Shown here: piece by piece, positions 22,851 to 35,385 of the stretch | Position numbering within the stretch: the stretch's first letter is position 1 | Layout: each line of letters opens with the position of its first letter | DNA from: Gymnothorax reevesii | Lineage: Eukaryota > Chordata > Actinopteri > Anguilliformes > Muraenidae | Direction: 5' to 3' | DNA length: 64,000 bases | Assembly (NCBI GenBank): GCA_029721435.1 | Contig: CM056576.1 | Span: forward strand, 116,673,166 to 116,737,165 | Translations under genes and position numbers: made by a program | Notes under the pieces: generated by a model | Seen by the model: the letters and a program-made list of their open reading frames with translations, nothing else | What the model was told of the DNA's origin: nothing | The model's database searches: none

Positions 22851-24670
22851 TGTATTCCTACCTTTTATGCCGAACTCAAGAAGCACTTCCTACAGCAGGG
22901 TCATAAATCATTTGGGAGATCAGGGAGACAACCCCTCCGCAGAGGGAATTTGGGAGGGGGCATTACCACAAGGAGAAGCAGAAGTGTATTTCTTTTCATA
23001 CTTATTGAATGAGGGTGTAGCACAATTTTAATCCCTTCGAAATATGCACCACACGATTTCAGAATTTTCTTGGAGTAAAATTATACCAAACACAATATGC
23101 TTGTACTACAGTTTGCTATGAAACGTCCGGTACAATACAGAATTACGAGGAAAATCTCCATTACTGCCCTTAATCAGCTCATATCCTACAATATAACTCA
23201 AATACACATTATATTTGTAACGTTGTGGGTGAAATTAGTATTTTCACACTTGGATCCTTCGAATCTCCCATTCCTAGGGTGCAGTTCTGTAGATGTCTGG
23301 TTGATGACCCTGTGGCATTGTTCGGCACAGGGTAAGTTCAGGAAGGCCGTTTTAGGGTGAATTGGGGGACACCCTGATCGATATGCTCTCACAGTCCTGA
23401 AATATCTCTGTAGGATGCAGGTGTTTTTAAGACAATAAGGGGTAGATTTAATAGAGTCCTAAAGAGTCTGTGAGAAATGCTAGAGTTTGATTATCTCTGC
23501 ATTTCACGGCCTGAAGTGTTTCTGTCAGGATGTATGGGCCAGGAAGATAAGTTCACCAACGTCATGTGTCTGTGACAAGGGGCACACAGTCCGCCCTGCC
23601 TTCCCATCGCGGCTTACAATTCCACAGTTGACTTAGATTAAGTTTCCAGTTTTCATAACTGAATAGTGCAGTAAAGATGTCTTATTGATTACGTTTCATT
23701 ATTCTTTTGGGAACATTTTTCAGAATACTCTTTGCATTGATTTATATGTTTAATTACACCCATTGTATAATCTTTACCCTTTAACGTAATATCTTGTTCT
23801 GCCTATAATTTAATTGATAACTGTGACTATATGTGGTCACTGTCTCTGAACATTTTCCCCACCCCATGTCCAGTTGTCGACAGATGACAGATTACGCCGA
23901 TACAGACTATTGGTTTGGTCGTAATGGTAAAGTGAGAGTTTACTAATTTAGGTGACTAGTATGTGATGTCGTTTGTTTACGTTTTCCAGTCAGACCTCTT
24001 TTTACAGCAAGTTGTGGTGACCGTGCTGCTAAAACAGGAGCACGTAATTGTCACTTAAATTACCTTCATTCGCTGAGAAGTTCTGAAATGTCACTCTCAC
24101 TGGAAAAAAAAAAATACTGTCGTGAGTGCCAGTGCATAGATTTAATTATAATTATTTTTCTGTACTGAATTTAGCCCACTTTTTTGTCGCTGTTAGATGC
24201 ATGGGGAAGAGAAACCGTGTCTTCAATTGTCACTTGATTATTACTATAATTTGAAAACGTGTTAATTAAGGAAAATGATTGAAAACTACAGTAGCTATTA
24301 CAAATTGTTGTCATAAATAGATGTATCTTTGCTCCCGAATTTCCAGTTCTGGTGCCGGCGCTGGTATAAAGTTTCCGTATTTCTGAGAAAGAATATAAAA
24401 CATCCTTGCCGTGTTCTAAGATCCTCGGGCATTCTCTCTTCGCCAGAAATTCCACAGGAGAGTGCGCATGCACAGATGGTTAGTCTCTGGGTTTGTTACA
24501 GGCCGTGAGATTTAATAAGTTTGATTCTGGTGAAAATGTCACGACTTTAAAGTGTTTTGGTGCAAAGTTTTGTGGAAAATGTGTCATGTTTTCAGATTTG
24601 TGTTGCTGGTTATTTGAAAAAAAGTAGACATCTGACAAACTTTTGTGACAGCTTGGCTGTTTTCTTTGGT
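22850..24670. other. Intergenic sequence
   Basis: No gene supported. 22870-22990 is purine-rich. The rest is AT-rich unique-looking sequence. Confidence 0.45.
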
Positions 24671-24672
24671 AG

Positions 24673-25418
24673 TGTTATGATTCTGTCTTTTTATCTCTGC
24701 CTTGTTTGACCATGCTTTGGATTTTACTAACTAATATTACTAACGAGCACTAGGGATTGTATAGCTGCACCTTACTAATTGATTAACAAGCTCTCAGCAC
24801 TCGCCCTGTTCTAGTCTCCAATCTTCTTTGCTGCATTTCAGTGGATCCTCCACACCTGCTCACTCTGTCCTTTCTCGGATTATGTGCGCAGGTAAGAAAT
24901 CCCTAACCGGACCTGTGCGTCTTGTCTATAGGCTGTCTTGTGATCCCTGTCCACGTTTTTTGCCTTTTGCCTAATTTGTGTGATTAGGATCTCCCTCATG
25001 TTTGCTCCTTTTTAATTAGTCTGATTTCCTACACCTGTTTTCTGTTTAGCATGTGACCTTCCGTTTGTGTATATTAGCAGTCTTCTCACAGCAGTTCCCC
25101 ATCAGAATGTTTCCCTAAGTTTACTTGTGCTGCTCTTGTTTTTGCTAGTGTTGGTCTTCTCACTGGACCGTCCTCGACTTTTGATTTTTGGCTCTGATTT
25201 GATACTTTATCTGCATTTGTTTACGAACCCCTTTTCTGCCTGACTATGAATACTGTTATTGCTGCCCTGGTTTTTCAACTCGGATTCTGCCCTGTGGATT
25301 GTGATTTTTGGATTGTGGACTTTGTACTTTTGCCTTCTGCCCTGCGGGGGTCTACCCCCTCGCTCAATAAAATCACTTCTACTGGATTCTCATGACTGGT
25401 TCCTGAACTCCACCTCAC
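24673..25418 (+). mobile_element. Probable solo LTR-like block
   Basis: Starts TGTTATGATTCTGTC, is pyrimidine-rich with repeated TGCC(T)T...TTTTGG motifs, then has CAATAAAATCACTTCTACTG (polyadenylation-type signal), CATGACTGGTTCCTGAAC and ends CCTCACA. TG...CA ends, a T-rich U3 and AATAAA about 60 bp before the end are LTR-like. No flanking duplication or internal retroviral-type genes were found, so ends are tentative. Confidence 0.4.
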
Positions 25419-25589
25419 AGGTAGGCCTGATAAAGGGACTCTAATTCAGACTAGTGGTGAACTGAGAATGAGAGGCAGGATGCCAAAGTCAGGGTGACAG
25501 AAAATAGAGATGAGCAAGAGAAGGTCCCCAACTGTCCTTTTTTTTTGTTTGTTTTTTTCTCTCAAAAGAACGTATATTTACGTAGCCTG

Positions 25590-26720
25590 GTAAAATCAGA
25601 TTCTGCTACCTCGCTTTGCTTCGTACAGTCTGGGTAGTCGTCATTGACAAATGTTTACTTCCTGGTGGGTAGGCGCTGGTCAGAAGTTTAAAATCATTAG
25701 TGTACCCATAAACTAATCACTAACACTTGGCAATGACGTATGTTATGCGCCGGCTCAGCCGCCTAGTACTTCCACTGGAAACTACAGTCCTTCATACCAG
25801 GAATGCAGCCAAAACAAACTGTTCAGTATATTAAAGTTAATACTGTACCCATACATATGCCCATCTACCAAATTTTAGCCTTCACTTAAAAGAACCAAAG
25901 GTGCTCTTTCTGTTCTCCTTACAAGAAACAAACTGAGCTATCTTTTTCCTGCGACAGGGTTTTCTTTTTTTTTTTTGCAGCAGTAGCAGCAAGAGACCCA
26001 AAACCAACAGCAGAATCGGTGATAAAAAAAAAACCGCATTATTTACATCAGGATGAAATCTGCGTCGACATAAACTGAACTGTTAACCATACTTGCGCTA
26101 ACATCATGCCAAGCTCTCTATCTAACTTTATAGCAGCGTAGTTTGGTTCTAAGCATTTAGTTGTCTCAGACAGCCATTTCATTCATGGATAATGACAACC
26201 TAACACTGAGACAGTGAATACGTTTTGTGACATGAACAAAAACACGACTTTTTAAAAAGCTTGCTGCTAATTTAAATCGTGTGAAATTTGCGGGCAATGT
26301 AACACTAGAAGCTACAAGCTAGCTGAGGTGGTTTGGCTGTCTCTCTCAGAGATGAACAGGCTGCCTATTTCATGATGGCTATTAAGTAGGTATGACAATC
26401 TGTGTCGAGCAGCGCTACAACATTTCCATTCATAAACTAACCAAACATTCGTCTTGTTGTGGCTATAAGTCCCTGATACCCGGGATTTTCTCCACGATAG
26501 CGCAAATGGCCTCCCGTGTATCTATGCCCGTGGCCATTGTTGATATGGGAGACTACAATTTCAAACTCGCCGCAGCGGCCACATCATGGCTCTCGGCCAC
26601 ACCTTCTGTTGGTTGGTCCGGTGTATTTTCTGCGGATGGTAAACGAGGCAGAGCTCCGAGTGATCAGATTGAGTACTGAAGTGAAATTAAGCGGAAATAC
26701 GAAGGCTAGCGGAGTCAGGC
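25590..26720. repeat. Probable non-autonomous DNA element remnant
   Basis: Segments such as AAATCAGATTCTGCTACCTC, GTCATTGACAAATGTTTACT, GCGCAAATGGCC and ACACCTTCTGTTGGTTGGTC are ones I recognise from a dispersed fish repeat. Ends are not resolved. The 80-95-codon frames at 26392-26761 lie inside it and have no domain signature. Confidence 0.35.
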
Positions 26721-26865
26721 TAAAAATTACGTATCTGGCCATGAACAAACTGACTAGCTAAATGGCTAGGATAGCTGAGTTTGGCTACTGCCTGGATGAA
26801 TACCCTCGGCTCTTGCCACAGAATGAGATTAGTGTACTTTTGTCCACAAAGAGATTTATTTATTT

Positions 26866-26940
26866 AACCCTTATTTAACCAGGGGAGTCCCGTTGAGATT
26901 GAAATCTCTTTTTCAAGGGAGCCCAGGGGGTTGATAAATG
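26866..26940. repeat. Short interspersed repeat with TTATTTAACCAGG motif
   Basis: CCTTATTTAACCAGGGGAGT and CCGTTGAGATTGAAATCTCT followed by TTTTCAAGGGAG is a widely dispersed vertebrate/fish repeat core. Class not assigned. Confidence 0.5.
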
Positions 26941-27162
26941 AGTTTGTCCAGCAACGTATATTTGCTGTGTACTTTGTGAAAACACAATCTATTCGACCAA
27001 ACAGATTTCTCCAAAAACTATACGTTACTAGATGACGTTCTTTGTCCATTCTTTTAGGATGTCGCCTAGTGGAGGGAGATAGATTTCTCCAAAAACGACA
27101 TCAGTTTGGTAGAATAGAATTTTTTCACAAAATACACTGCGAATATATGTCGCAGGACAGAG
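26940..27162. repeat. Inverted repeat, ~60-bp arms
   Basis: 26940-27002 pairs with 27104-27162. Shared arm landmarks: TCC(A/T)GC-AC-TATATT-GC-GTGTA, TTTGTGAAAA and ATTC-ACCAAAC. The ~100-bp loop carries two direct copies of AGATTTCTCCAAAAAC (about 27001 and 27081). A decayed foldback or MITE. Confidence 0.7.
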
Positions 27163-27696
27163 TTCTTTTGTAGGATTATTTACTTTGATCTCTAGAACAC
27201 ATTTGTGTTTAAAAAAGACCGGAAAACAACAGAAACCTATTTTTCCTAAATGCACCTTTAATATTATATGCTGTGATGCACAGATACAGCAGCTCCAGGA
27301 AATGTTCCCTCAACTCCCTCATACACAAGATACAGTCGAATCGGAGGGAAGATGAGCACTATAGGCTACAAGATAACACGTAGCCTACAAGAGTACTTGA
27401 GTAAAAGGCTTTGAGGTTTAGATATCTGTAAACTGAATATTTTTGCAAACTTGCTGGGCTACCTTAGTGTACGATCATTGAAATGAACTGAAAAACTGGC
27501 GCACTAAGACAGGGTTGTGAGTTAGTTTTATTTAAAATCCAAATGTTGATGTTTCCTTGCTGGTTATCCATGCTCAGCTCATTCCAATCAAATAGCCTGT
27601 ATCACAACTATGTGTAGCCAATGTAGCCTATAACCTACTTTTAAGGCCTATGACAGATTCTGAATATGCAATTATTATGGGTGCTTTAGAGTCAGG

Positions 27697-27714
27697 GTGT
27701 GTGTGTGTGTGTGC
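27697..27714. repeat. (GT)n microsatellite
   Basis: Short GT run continued by GCGCTGTGTATG. Confidence 0.9.
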
Positions 27715-27872
27715 GCTGTGTATGGGGGGATGGTTTTCTAGTCATAGGGCCCAAAATTGCCAGTGGGGCCTCTGCTAAGACATGAAAGCTTCTCACACTG
27801 GAGAAGATACATTGCAGTAAATTCAATTTCGACGGACTATATTCACCTAGACTAAAAGGAGGAAAAGGTCTG

Positions 27873-28400
27873 ATGGCACTGTCTGACAAGACTACCATCA
27901 TAGGCCAGGATCTGTACCTGTCAAGAACCACCGATTCACTCTTTCAACTAGTTCGGCAGCAAGAACACACAGAGAAACTCTTCTACATCCGAAAAGAAGC
28001 CGCAAAGTTCAAACAAGAGGTCGGTGTTCCAGAGGTGCCACCTAAGGATAAGAACACAGCTACCAGCTTCACCAGACCGTCCAAACAACAGGCTAATCAT
28101 CGAGCCCATGAACAACTGAATTTATTGTGGAAGGACAAGACAATGCATGGAAGATCCCCAAAAAGAGTGAAATAAGCAGACCTCGACCTCCTCAGGGACA
28201 GGACTTAGAGCAGAGACAGCGGGACTTATCTTTACCGCACAGGATCAAGGCCTCATCACCAGATCTTCACACCGCATTGTAAAAGATGGAACAGAACCGT
28301 GATGCAGGATCTGCAACATATTCAAGGAAACTATTGACCACATCCTAGCCAGCACATTAAACTATCATGCAAAGGATGCCACACACCCAACTTTCCATTC
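27873..28400 (+). pseudogene. Non-LTR retrotransposon C-terminal fragment
   Basis: The 100-codon frame at 27873-28175 is charged (K-L-F-Y-I-R-K-E-A-A-K-F-K) and ends with LLWKDKTMHGRSPKRVK. After a frameshift the reading A-E-T-A-G-L-I-F-T-A-Q-D-Q-G-L-I-T-R...K-D-G-T-E-P...C-R-I-C-N-I-F-K-E-T-I-D-H-I follows. A C-x-x-C...H-x-I knuckle after an AQDQ-x-x-x-TR motif is seen at the C-terminus of a group of non-LTR retrotransposon reverse transcriptases, where it is thought to help target DNA binding. Stops and frameshifts make it dead, and no reverse transcriptase core is present upstream. Confidence 0.5.
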
Positions 28401-29400
28401 TACTCTTATCTCCATGCTGCGCAAAATGGGCGGCAAAACATTCTCTTGAAAAATGGAAAATATAATATTGAGAGAGAAAGCTGAAAGATCTGAAAGTGAA
28501 AACATTTTCTTCAACAGGAAATTAAATGTTTTTGCAGCATGGTATTTGAGTTCTGCAAATGTAATTATTTTTTCATCTCACTATAATCGAGCTGCATCTA
28601 TTGAAAATCTGACAGCACATAAACTCTTCTAAATTTAATTGAGAAAAAAGACATTCATGTCTCACATTTGTTCTTTTATTTTAATCCGTTTTCAGATATA
28701 GGCCGACTGTATCTGCTCAATTCCTAATGATATTTCACAGCTGACACAAAGCAGGTGTTGTATCAGATGGCTTCCTGGGTTGATTTGTTTCCATTTTCAA
28801 ACGAGCCACTGTCATATCGCTCGCGAGGGCCTGGTAGTCAAACTGCTCAAAATTCATAATGGCCTCTCGAAATGAGTGGAATTTGCACACACAAAGAGAT
28901 AGACTTTCTTTAATTAATACTCCTGCTGTTGAGGAGAGTGTATTGGCACTGGCAGTGCTGTGGAAGAAGAGGCAATTCTGAGGCAAGAAGGCCTATTGTC
29001 AGTGCTGCCAAGTTAACATAACACTTGGATCTGTCCTGGCCGGCTATGCTGAATGACTAGCCATAGCTTTACAGAACCAGCCTTGAAACCAAACTTGAAA
29101 TCTGTGCTGATGTGAGTGTTGACTGAGATTTCAATATCTTGCCTCGAGCGACAGTCTGTCGCTGATATCTGATGAAAAGGCTGGTGACTTACAAGGATAA
29201 GACTACAGTTTATATTTAGCAGGGCTGTAGGACGCAGATTCGGGACTCCGGACCCAAGTTCTTGTTTCAAGGACTCAGGCTTGGACTTGGACTCATACAA
29301 TGAGGAGTTGAGAACTCTGCTTCGAGTAAAATTCGAGTCTGAGGTCTCGTCAAAAGGAAGGCAAAGCTTGATAACTTACACAGAGAAGGAGCATATTATG
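28400..29400. other. Intergenic sequence, possible conserved element
   Basis: No gene or repeat seen. 28560-29010 is compositionally balanced, lacks repeat signatures and has the look of a vertebrate conserved non-coding element, but conservation cannot be tested from one sequence. Confidence 0.35.
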
Positions 29401-29410
29401 AAAATTATTG

Positions 29411-29449
29411 AATATATTTTTGACTATCTCAGGGATAGTCAAATATATC
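29411..29449. repeat. Small hairpin
   Basis: TTTGACTATC-TCAGG-GATAGTCAAA flanked by ATATAT on both sides; 10-bp perfect core stem, five-base loop. Confidence 0.7.
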
Positions 29450-29549
29450 TTTGACTAGTAGGGAGACATGCCCCAAGAATTTTGAATTGAAATTTGGCAA
29501 TTTTACATTTTTTTAAAAATAAAATTTAACAATTTTATCCACAGAATGA

Positions 29550-30803
29550 GCTCATTTCAAAATTTGATGGCTGCTGCAGGTCTCAAAAAAGTTGGGACAG
29601 GGGCCTGTTTACCATGGTGTAGCATCCCCTCTTCTTTTTAACACAGAGTGGAGGCGTCTAGGCATTCAGACAAGTTTATTGAGTTTAGCCATTGGAATTT
29701 GGTCCCACTCTTGTTTAATACAGGCTTCCAGCTGCTGGAGAGTTTTGGGTCTCCTTTCACGGACTTTTCGTTTAATTATGCGCCAAATGTTCTCAATCGG
29801 TGAAAGATCAGGACTGCAGGCAGGCCAGTTCAGCACATGGACTCTTCTACCAAGAAGCCAAGCTGTTGTGATAGCTGCAGTCTGTGGTTTTGCATTGTCC
29901 TGCTGAAATACACAAAGCCCTCCCAGGAATAGATGTCATCTGGAGGGGATCATATGTTGCTCTAAAACCTTTATGTACCTTTCAGCATTCATGGTGCTTT
30001 TTAAAACATGCAAGTGTCCCACACCATATGCACTAATGCATCCCCATACCATCAGAGATGCTGGCTCTTGAACTGAATGCTGATAACAGATAACTTTCTC
30101 CACTTTAGCCTGGAGAACACAACGCCCATGATTTCCAAAAGAATGTCAAATTTGGACTTGTCTGACCACAGAACACTTTGCCACTTTGCTACAGTCCATT
30201 TTAAATAAGCCTTGGCCCACAGAACATGGCAGCGCTTCTAGATCATGCTCAACAATGGCTTCCTTTCAGCATGAAAGAGTTTTAAGTGGCATCTGTGGGT
30301 GGTACGGAGGACTGTGTTTACAGACAGTGGTTTCTTGAAGTATTCCTGGGCCCATTTAGTAATGTCAATGACAGATGCCGTAAAGGTAAAGGTCTTTAGC
30401 CTTGTCCCTTATGCACAGAGATTTTTCCAGTTTCTCTGAATCTTTTGATGATGTTATGCACTGTCAATGATGAGACCTTCAAAGCCTTTGCAATTTGACG
30501 TTGAGGAACACTGTTTTTAAAGGTTTCCACAATTTTTTAACACAAGCCTTCACAGGTTGGAGAGCCTCTGGCCATCTTTACTTCTGAGAGACTCAGCCTC
30601 TCTAAGACATCCCTTTTATAGCCAATCATGTTACACACCTGATGCCAGTTAATTTAAATGCTTGCTATATGTTCCTTCAGCTGATTCTCTTACATATTAA
30701 TAGCTTTTTTAACCTTTTTTTTTTGCCTGTGTCCCAACTTTTTTGAGACTTGTTGCAACCAGAAAAATTGATTTGACCCAACTATTTCAGAATTGGGGTT
30801 GTA
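29550..30803 (-). mobile_element. Decayed Tc1-like element (copy F)
   Basis: The right end (30736-30803) reads on the minus strand TACAACCCCAATTCTGAAAT...GTCTCAAAAAAGTTGGGACA, and the left inner end has the same CTCAAAAAAGTTGGGACAGG at 29582. This is the same group as copy G at 47.75 kb, but the left outer end is eroded. Between them lies a minus-strand transposase pseudogene. Confidence 0.8.
29620..30575 (-). pseudogene. Tc1-like transposase pseudogene (same group as copy G)
   Basis: Starts ATG-GCC-AGA-GGC-TCT (MARGS, compare MGRGS in copy G). The HTH segment reads V-P-Q-R-Q-I-A-K-A-L-K-V-S-S-L-T-V-H-N-I-I-K-R-F with G-K-I-S-V. Downstream the D1 block is recognisable as CTGTGGTCAGACAAG (W-S-D-K, E changed), the M-V-W-G-C-I-S-A block and the Q-Q-D-N-A-K-P block are readable, and the P-I-E-N-I-W-R block is at about 29790. 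Multiple frameshifts. It is more degraded than copy G, so it belongs to an earlier wave of the same family. Confidence 0.8.
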
Positions 30804-31241
30804 CAAAATAGAATACTAAACTATTTATAAGAACTTCGGCATCAATTTTTTGAGCAAGCCACATCAGGAAGCCTAATAATTAGTAGCCTAATGATTTTGC
30901 TGCATATAAAGGCATCACAGGTAGTGTGTTCAGAATGGTTTTGCTCATGGGTTGTACTAAGATCCCTTGCCAGGCACGGACACGGCAAGTTGGACTTTCC
31001 TAAAACAGCAGAGTACACAACCTTAGCTGATACTGATGTCCTCTTCATTTATTATTGTCTCTTATGTTTGTTATCATTATTTTCAAATGAGTATGTCTTG
31101 ATGAGCAAATTGAAAAAAAAAAACAATTTAGGTGCTTCATAGGACTTTGCCAAGATTGCTTTTGAAACTTTTAGTAATCCTGGGAAAAAGACTTCCACCG
31201 CACTGGCCTTCCTCTCCTCTGAAGTGGGTTCATCTGGGTAG

Positions 31242-31275
31242 ACACACACACACACACACACACACGCACGCACAC
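31242..31275. repeat. (CA)n microsatellite
   Basis: CA run with CGCACG interruptions at its right end. Confidence 0.95.
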
Positions 31276-33230
31276 AAAAAGCGCACACTGGCGCATTCTC
31301 CCTCTGCCATCCCCAGGAGAATGAGGACAGGTGGGTTGTGTGCAGATGGATCATTTAGGGTGAAATGAGTTTGAATAATGACGGGGATTCAGAGCTGTGT
31401 CTTTGCCCGTTAAGACAAGCAGGGGGTGCAGGTGGTGATTTGTATAGTCGTATTCACTCCCAGGTGAGTTGAAGCTATGGCCGTGCATGGATGGACAGCC
31501 ACGATTTTTGTGAAAACTCTTACAAAGTCATCACAGTAAACCACTAGCATGATTTATGTACAGCCTACAAATGCCCGTCAATTCATTGCACAACGCTAAA
31601 GGCTACTATATACATTTAGATGAGGTACAATATCATAACAAAATAGGCTGGCAAGTTGAACAAAAGTATATGAAATGTGCATAACAAAACATAAAAAACC
31701 AACACCACTCACCTAATAACAGGTGAGTCACAAAAATGATATATTTTGATGGGGCAGTGGCAAACTAAAAAAAAAAAAAAACCCAAAAAGCTATAAACTC
31801 TAAATCAAGCTTACAGCTCTATAGAAGTTCATAGAGGGAAATGTCATAAACAGAGATTTGGCCCAATGCCGCAACTGCCCCCTGAACAAAAAGGGAAAAT
31901 GAATCCGAGCTATGCCTCTTCGGTTTTTGTATGTATGTTTGACAAAAAAAAGGGCATTGTGGCCAGTAAGGATTACCAGAAAAAAAAAAGTGTTTTTGAT
32001 TAATGTTGATTTATTTCTGTGTAGATAAAATAGGAACATGCAGGTTTTGATTAATACAATCTCAATTTTCTTTAAGACAAAATTATCATTTGCATATCAA
32101 TGTATTTGGTACTGTGAACACTGTTATCAAATTGCTGCTGACAAGAGTCCTGTCAGATGAGTGGAGTATCTGCTCTCAGAATAAAATACAGACTGCATTG
32201 CCAGAAAAAATTGAAATGTTTTGAGTTTTAAGTTACACGTGAAAAAAAAAAATGCAGAATGAATAAAAGCTGAGAAGATAACTGGGCAAATGTTTCAGCG
32301 AACAGCTGTCCTCAGTGCTCATACTGGATCAATGAAGCTGGTCACAATCGCTGACCCAAAAAAACAGGTATTTTTGCTTATTTAGGAGCACTAAGGATTG
32401 CTCAGTCTCTCTGTTTAGCTTTTATTCACTTTTTCCACCTGCAACTGAAAAATTAATTACACTGGGCTTTTGATAAATGTTGCACTGTGTATTTCTACTC
32501 AGCAGATACTACTACTGACTGGATTCTTTTGATCTACTTACCCGAGTTTTGATCAGAATGCAAAATTCTACTCTGCCTTTGTTGAGAAGGGTCCTAAATC
32601 ATGTATTTGGGGTGTGGTTTCCTAAGTGTTTACACTGTAAACCCTGATAGCGAGGTGAACTGGATAGCGAATGTTTTGTGGAAACTAATTACCTCAAAAA
32701 ACCGTGTGGGCCAACTTAATTTCGATGTGTGGAAGGGACTTAAAAGTTATTTTCTACATGTTTTTAAGTGCTGTGAATACAAGATCCTTAAGTTGGCATA
32801 TATACACTTTTTACTTTACTTAATCGGTTTCAACAAGACATTTCAGTTCACCACACTCACCAGGGTTTACAGTGTACATTTTTACTCTGAACTGGGCTGA
32901 TTAGTGGTTTTGCCTTTTTAGAAATAAAGGGAGTAATAATATTTTAGATATATAAAAATACGATATTTCCACTGATATGCTCTGACATCAGTCCTCTTGA
33001 GTGATACGCTTTGCCTTTGCTGTGCTGCTTTGTATGTTCCTTGTGTTGATAAGGAATCAAATCAAAACTAGAGACCATCTTGCACTGGCATGTCACCAGA
33101 TACTCCTCCTGCCCCCTACTTCCCATGTCTTTACTTGCATCCGCTTTCAACCCAAAACTGCTTATAAGGTAGTTTCCACTACATTGCGCGTCTCCAGGAC
33201 CACATTTTGCCATGATGACTCAAGCGCGCA

Positions 33231-33299
33231 CCACACACACACACACACACACACCCACGCACGCACATACGCACACAGACACACACAGATACAGACTCA
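33231..33299. repeat. (CA)n-rich microsatellite
   Basis: Pure CA for about 25 bp, then imperfect CACG/CATA/CAGA steps. Confidence 0.95.
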
Positions 33300-34945
33300 C
33301 AAGGTGAAAACAGTACTAGCTGACATGGTTGCAGCTGGTGACAAACTTATTGTATACCTTCGCTATTCATGAACATGAGTCATCTATAATACCGTGTAAT
33401 GATGTGCGGTCTGAAAAAAGCTCATAAAGATTAGTAATGTGTTGCCAGGTTGATTCTGGTTTGCAACTTTAATTAGTTTCATCATTCTTGATAGGTACAG
33501 TGAGAATGGGGGAAGTTTTGCAGTTTTCATTAGATGGCCTTTGAAAAGGAAATGCAGTTCATCTTGTGAAGTCTGAATAAAGCACTGGGCTTGTATGAAA
33601 CCTTTCGCTCGTTAAATTAATTTTGGCCCTCCGCCTCCTTGAAGGGGAGAAACCTAGCCATGCTGTTTATCAGCTGCTCAGAGATTCATACCGGCCAAAA
33701 TTAGAAATGATACTTCATGTATATAAATAACACCAGCACATATATACCGTCTGAATAACACCAGTTGAAATATTCAGAGGTTTCTCGAAGCAACCAGACA
33801 GGTAAATGCTCCAATGAAATTCAAATCCTCTTTGATGACAATCATCAAATGAAACTGTACAGAAGGAATATACTGTATACTGACTCATGGGCAAGATTTC
33901 AGAAGAGAGTGCACTTCAAAGATAGCGCTGTTTGTGTAGGTGTGGGTGGCACTGCAGTCACTTGAAAGGCAAACTTGATGTTTCCAAACTAAAGAGGAGA
34001 AAAAGAGGGGACTGATTTTTTTTCGAAAAATATATATAACTACGTATCTATCTGTGAGTCTAATGTTTTTTCATAAACCACCAGCTGCTCCTCTGCTTCA
34101 GAACAATATCTCTCTCAGCAGTTGGTCAATAAGTTAGTCAATCAGTCAGTCAGTCATCACAAATAAAATCACGGTGCCAGCCAAGCCACTGCCCACCCAC
34201 TGTGTTAAGTCATGTGGCGTGTTGGCATGTGGCGTGATGGTGGTTCTTCTTTGCCTGGCAGCTTTTGAACGCTGTTGGCTACTCTGTATTTGTCAACTGT
34301 TCAGTCATTTTCTGCATGCAATACTCAGCCTCTCATGGAAATTTAGTATTGCCCAAAAGTTATGTCATGGCAGTCCATGTTTTTCTTTGTGATGGCACCT
34401 TTCTGGATTTCGACTTATGGCGCCATGTTGATGGTCATGCTTAGTAATTGCTGACAGTTGGCTATTACCATCGCTGTGTCTGAATCAACTCACCGATGCC
34501 AGACTTGATGATTACGCTTGACAATGGATGCAAAATAACTTTTCAGTGCTTCTTTTTTAGATGTCACCAATTATATGACAGACCCATATTAAAAATGTTG
34601 CCATACTATGACGGCATTAGATTTCGAGGGAGAGAAAGCTGCATTGTGAGACAGAAAATCGTTCCCTGCCAGTTGTTTCAGGAAAACAGAGTGCCAATGA
34701 CAAGTTTTAAAATTTCAGAATCAACTAAGACTCTCAAGGGCAGCATGCATATTTAAAAAGCTTTCTATAGAGCAGTGGGTACATAAAATTCTTTTGCTTT
34801 GTTGCAAAAAATACACCACACCCACACAAAACAGTTTATCTTGATAAAAATATATGCCATCATGGTGAGGGGGCAAAAACTGTGGGGAACTAAGAATTCT
34901 GGGTTTGGGAGGGTGGATGGTTCATGGAATTGGAATATGCACAAG

Positions 34946-35262
34946 AGCCTATCCCAATATTCAATGGACAAGAGGCAGGAACACCCCCTGGAGAGTCTGC
35001 CAATCAATAAAACCCTGGACAGTTTGCCTATCACTCATGCACTAAACCCATGCCGATTTGCCCTTTGGAGTCTCCAGTTTGCCTGATATGTTCGCCTAGG
35101 GACTGTAGGAGGAAACCAGAGAACCTGGATGAAATCCATGTGAACATGGGGTTAGTGCGCAAACTCCACTCAAATATTCCCCTGGCCGGATTTGAACCTA
35201 TGACCTTCTTGATGAAAAGCCATCACTCGCTACTGCACCATCTTGAGGTGAAGATGTTCTCC
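34946..35262 (-). repeat. tRNA-derived SINE with L2-like tail
   Basis: On the minus strand it starts near 35262 with a tRNA-like head: GGTGCAGTAGCGAGTGATGG (A-box region), then AGGTCATAGGTTCAAATCCG with a perfect GGTTCAAATCC B box at 35188-35202. It continues through TCCTCCTACAGTCCCTAGG (35083-35105) into the L2-type tail ending TTGGGATAGGCT at 34946-34960. This layout (polymerase III head plus LINE tail) is the standard fish SINE that borrows L2 machinery. The head does not fold as a functional tRNA. Confidence 0.75.
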
Positions 35263-35289
35263 CAGTGTTCGCTTAGTTAACTGACAACT

Positions 35290-35385
35290 GTTATTCTCTC
35301 CCACATCCCTGAGGACATGCAGGTTTCTTAGAGACTATATCGCCCATTGATATAAGAGTGTGAGGGAATGAAGTTAGCGCAACAG
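35290..35385 (+). repeat. L2-like fragment
   Basis: CTCCCACATCCCTGAGGACATGCAGG then GCCCATTGATATAAGAGTGTGAG corresponds in order to the fish L2/SINE middle section, diverged and on the strand opposite to its neighbour at 34946-35262. Confidence 0.4.

Larger units (their letters stand above)
30805..34940. other. Long intergenic stretch
   Basis: No gene supported. Holds CA microsatellites (31242-31275 and 33231-33299), A-rich runs near 31767 and 31980, and GTCAGTCA repeats at 34135-34155. 33590-33710 (CTCGTTAAATTAATTTTGGC to GGCCAAAATT) is a candidate conserved non-coding element by appearance only. Frames up to 123 codons run through the microsatellites or lack any domain. Confidence 0.45.

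Noticed and set aside
33001..33372. 123-codon plus-strand frame
   Set aside because: Its second half is CA-repeat translation and the first half has no domain signature.
35185..35262. Possible tRNA gene on the minus strand (perfect B box)
   Set aside because: The sequence does not fold into a cloverleaf with an acceptor stem and continues into an L2-like tail; it is a SINE head.
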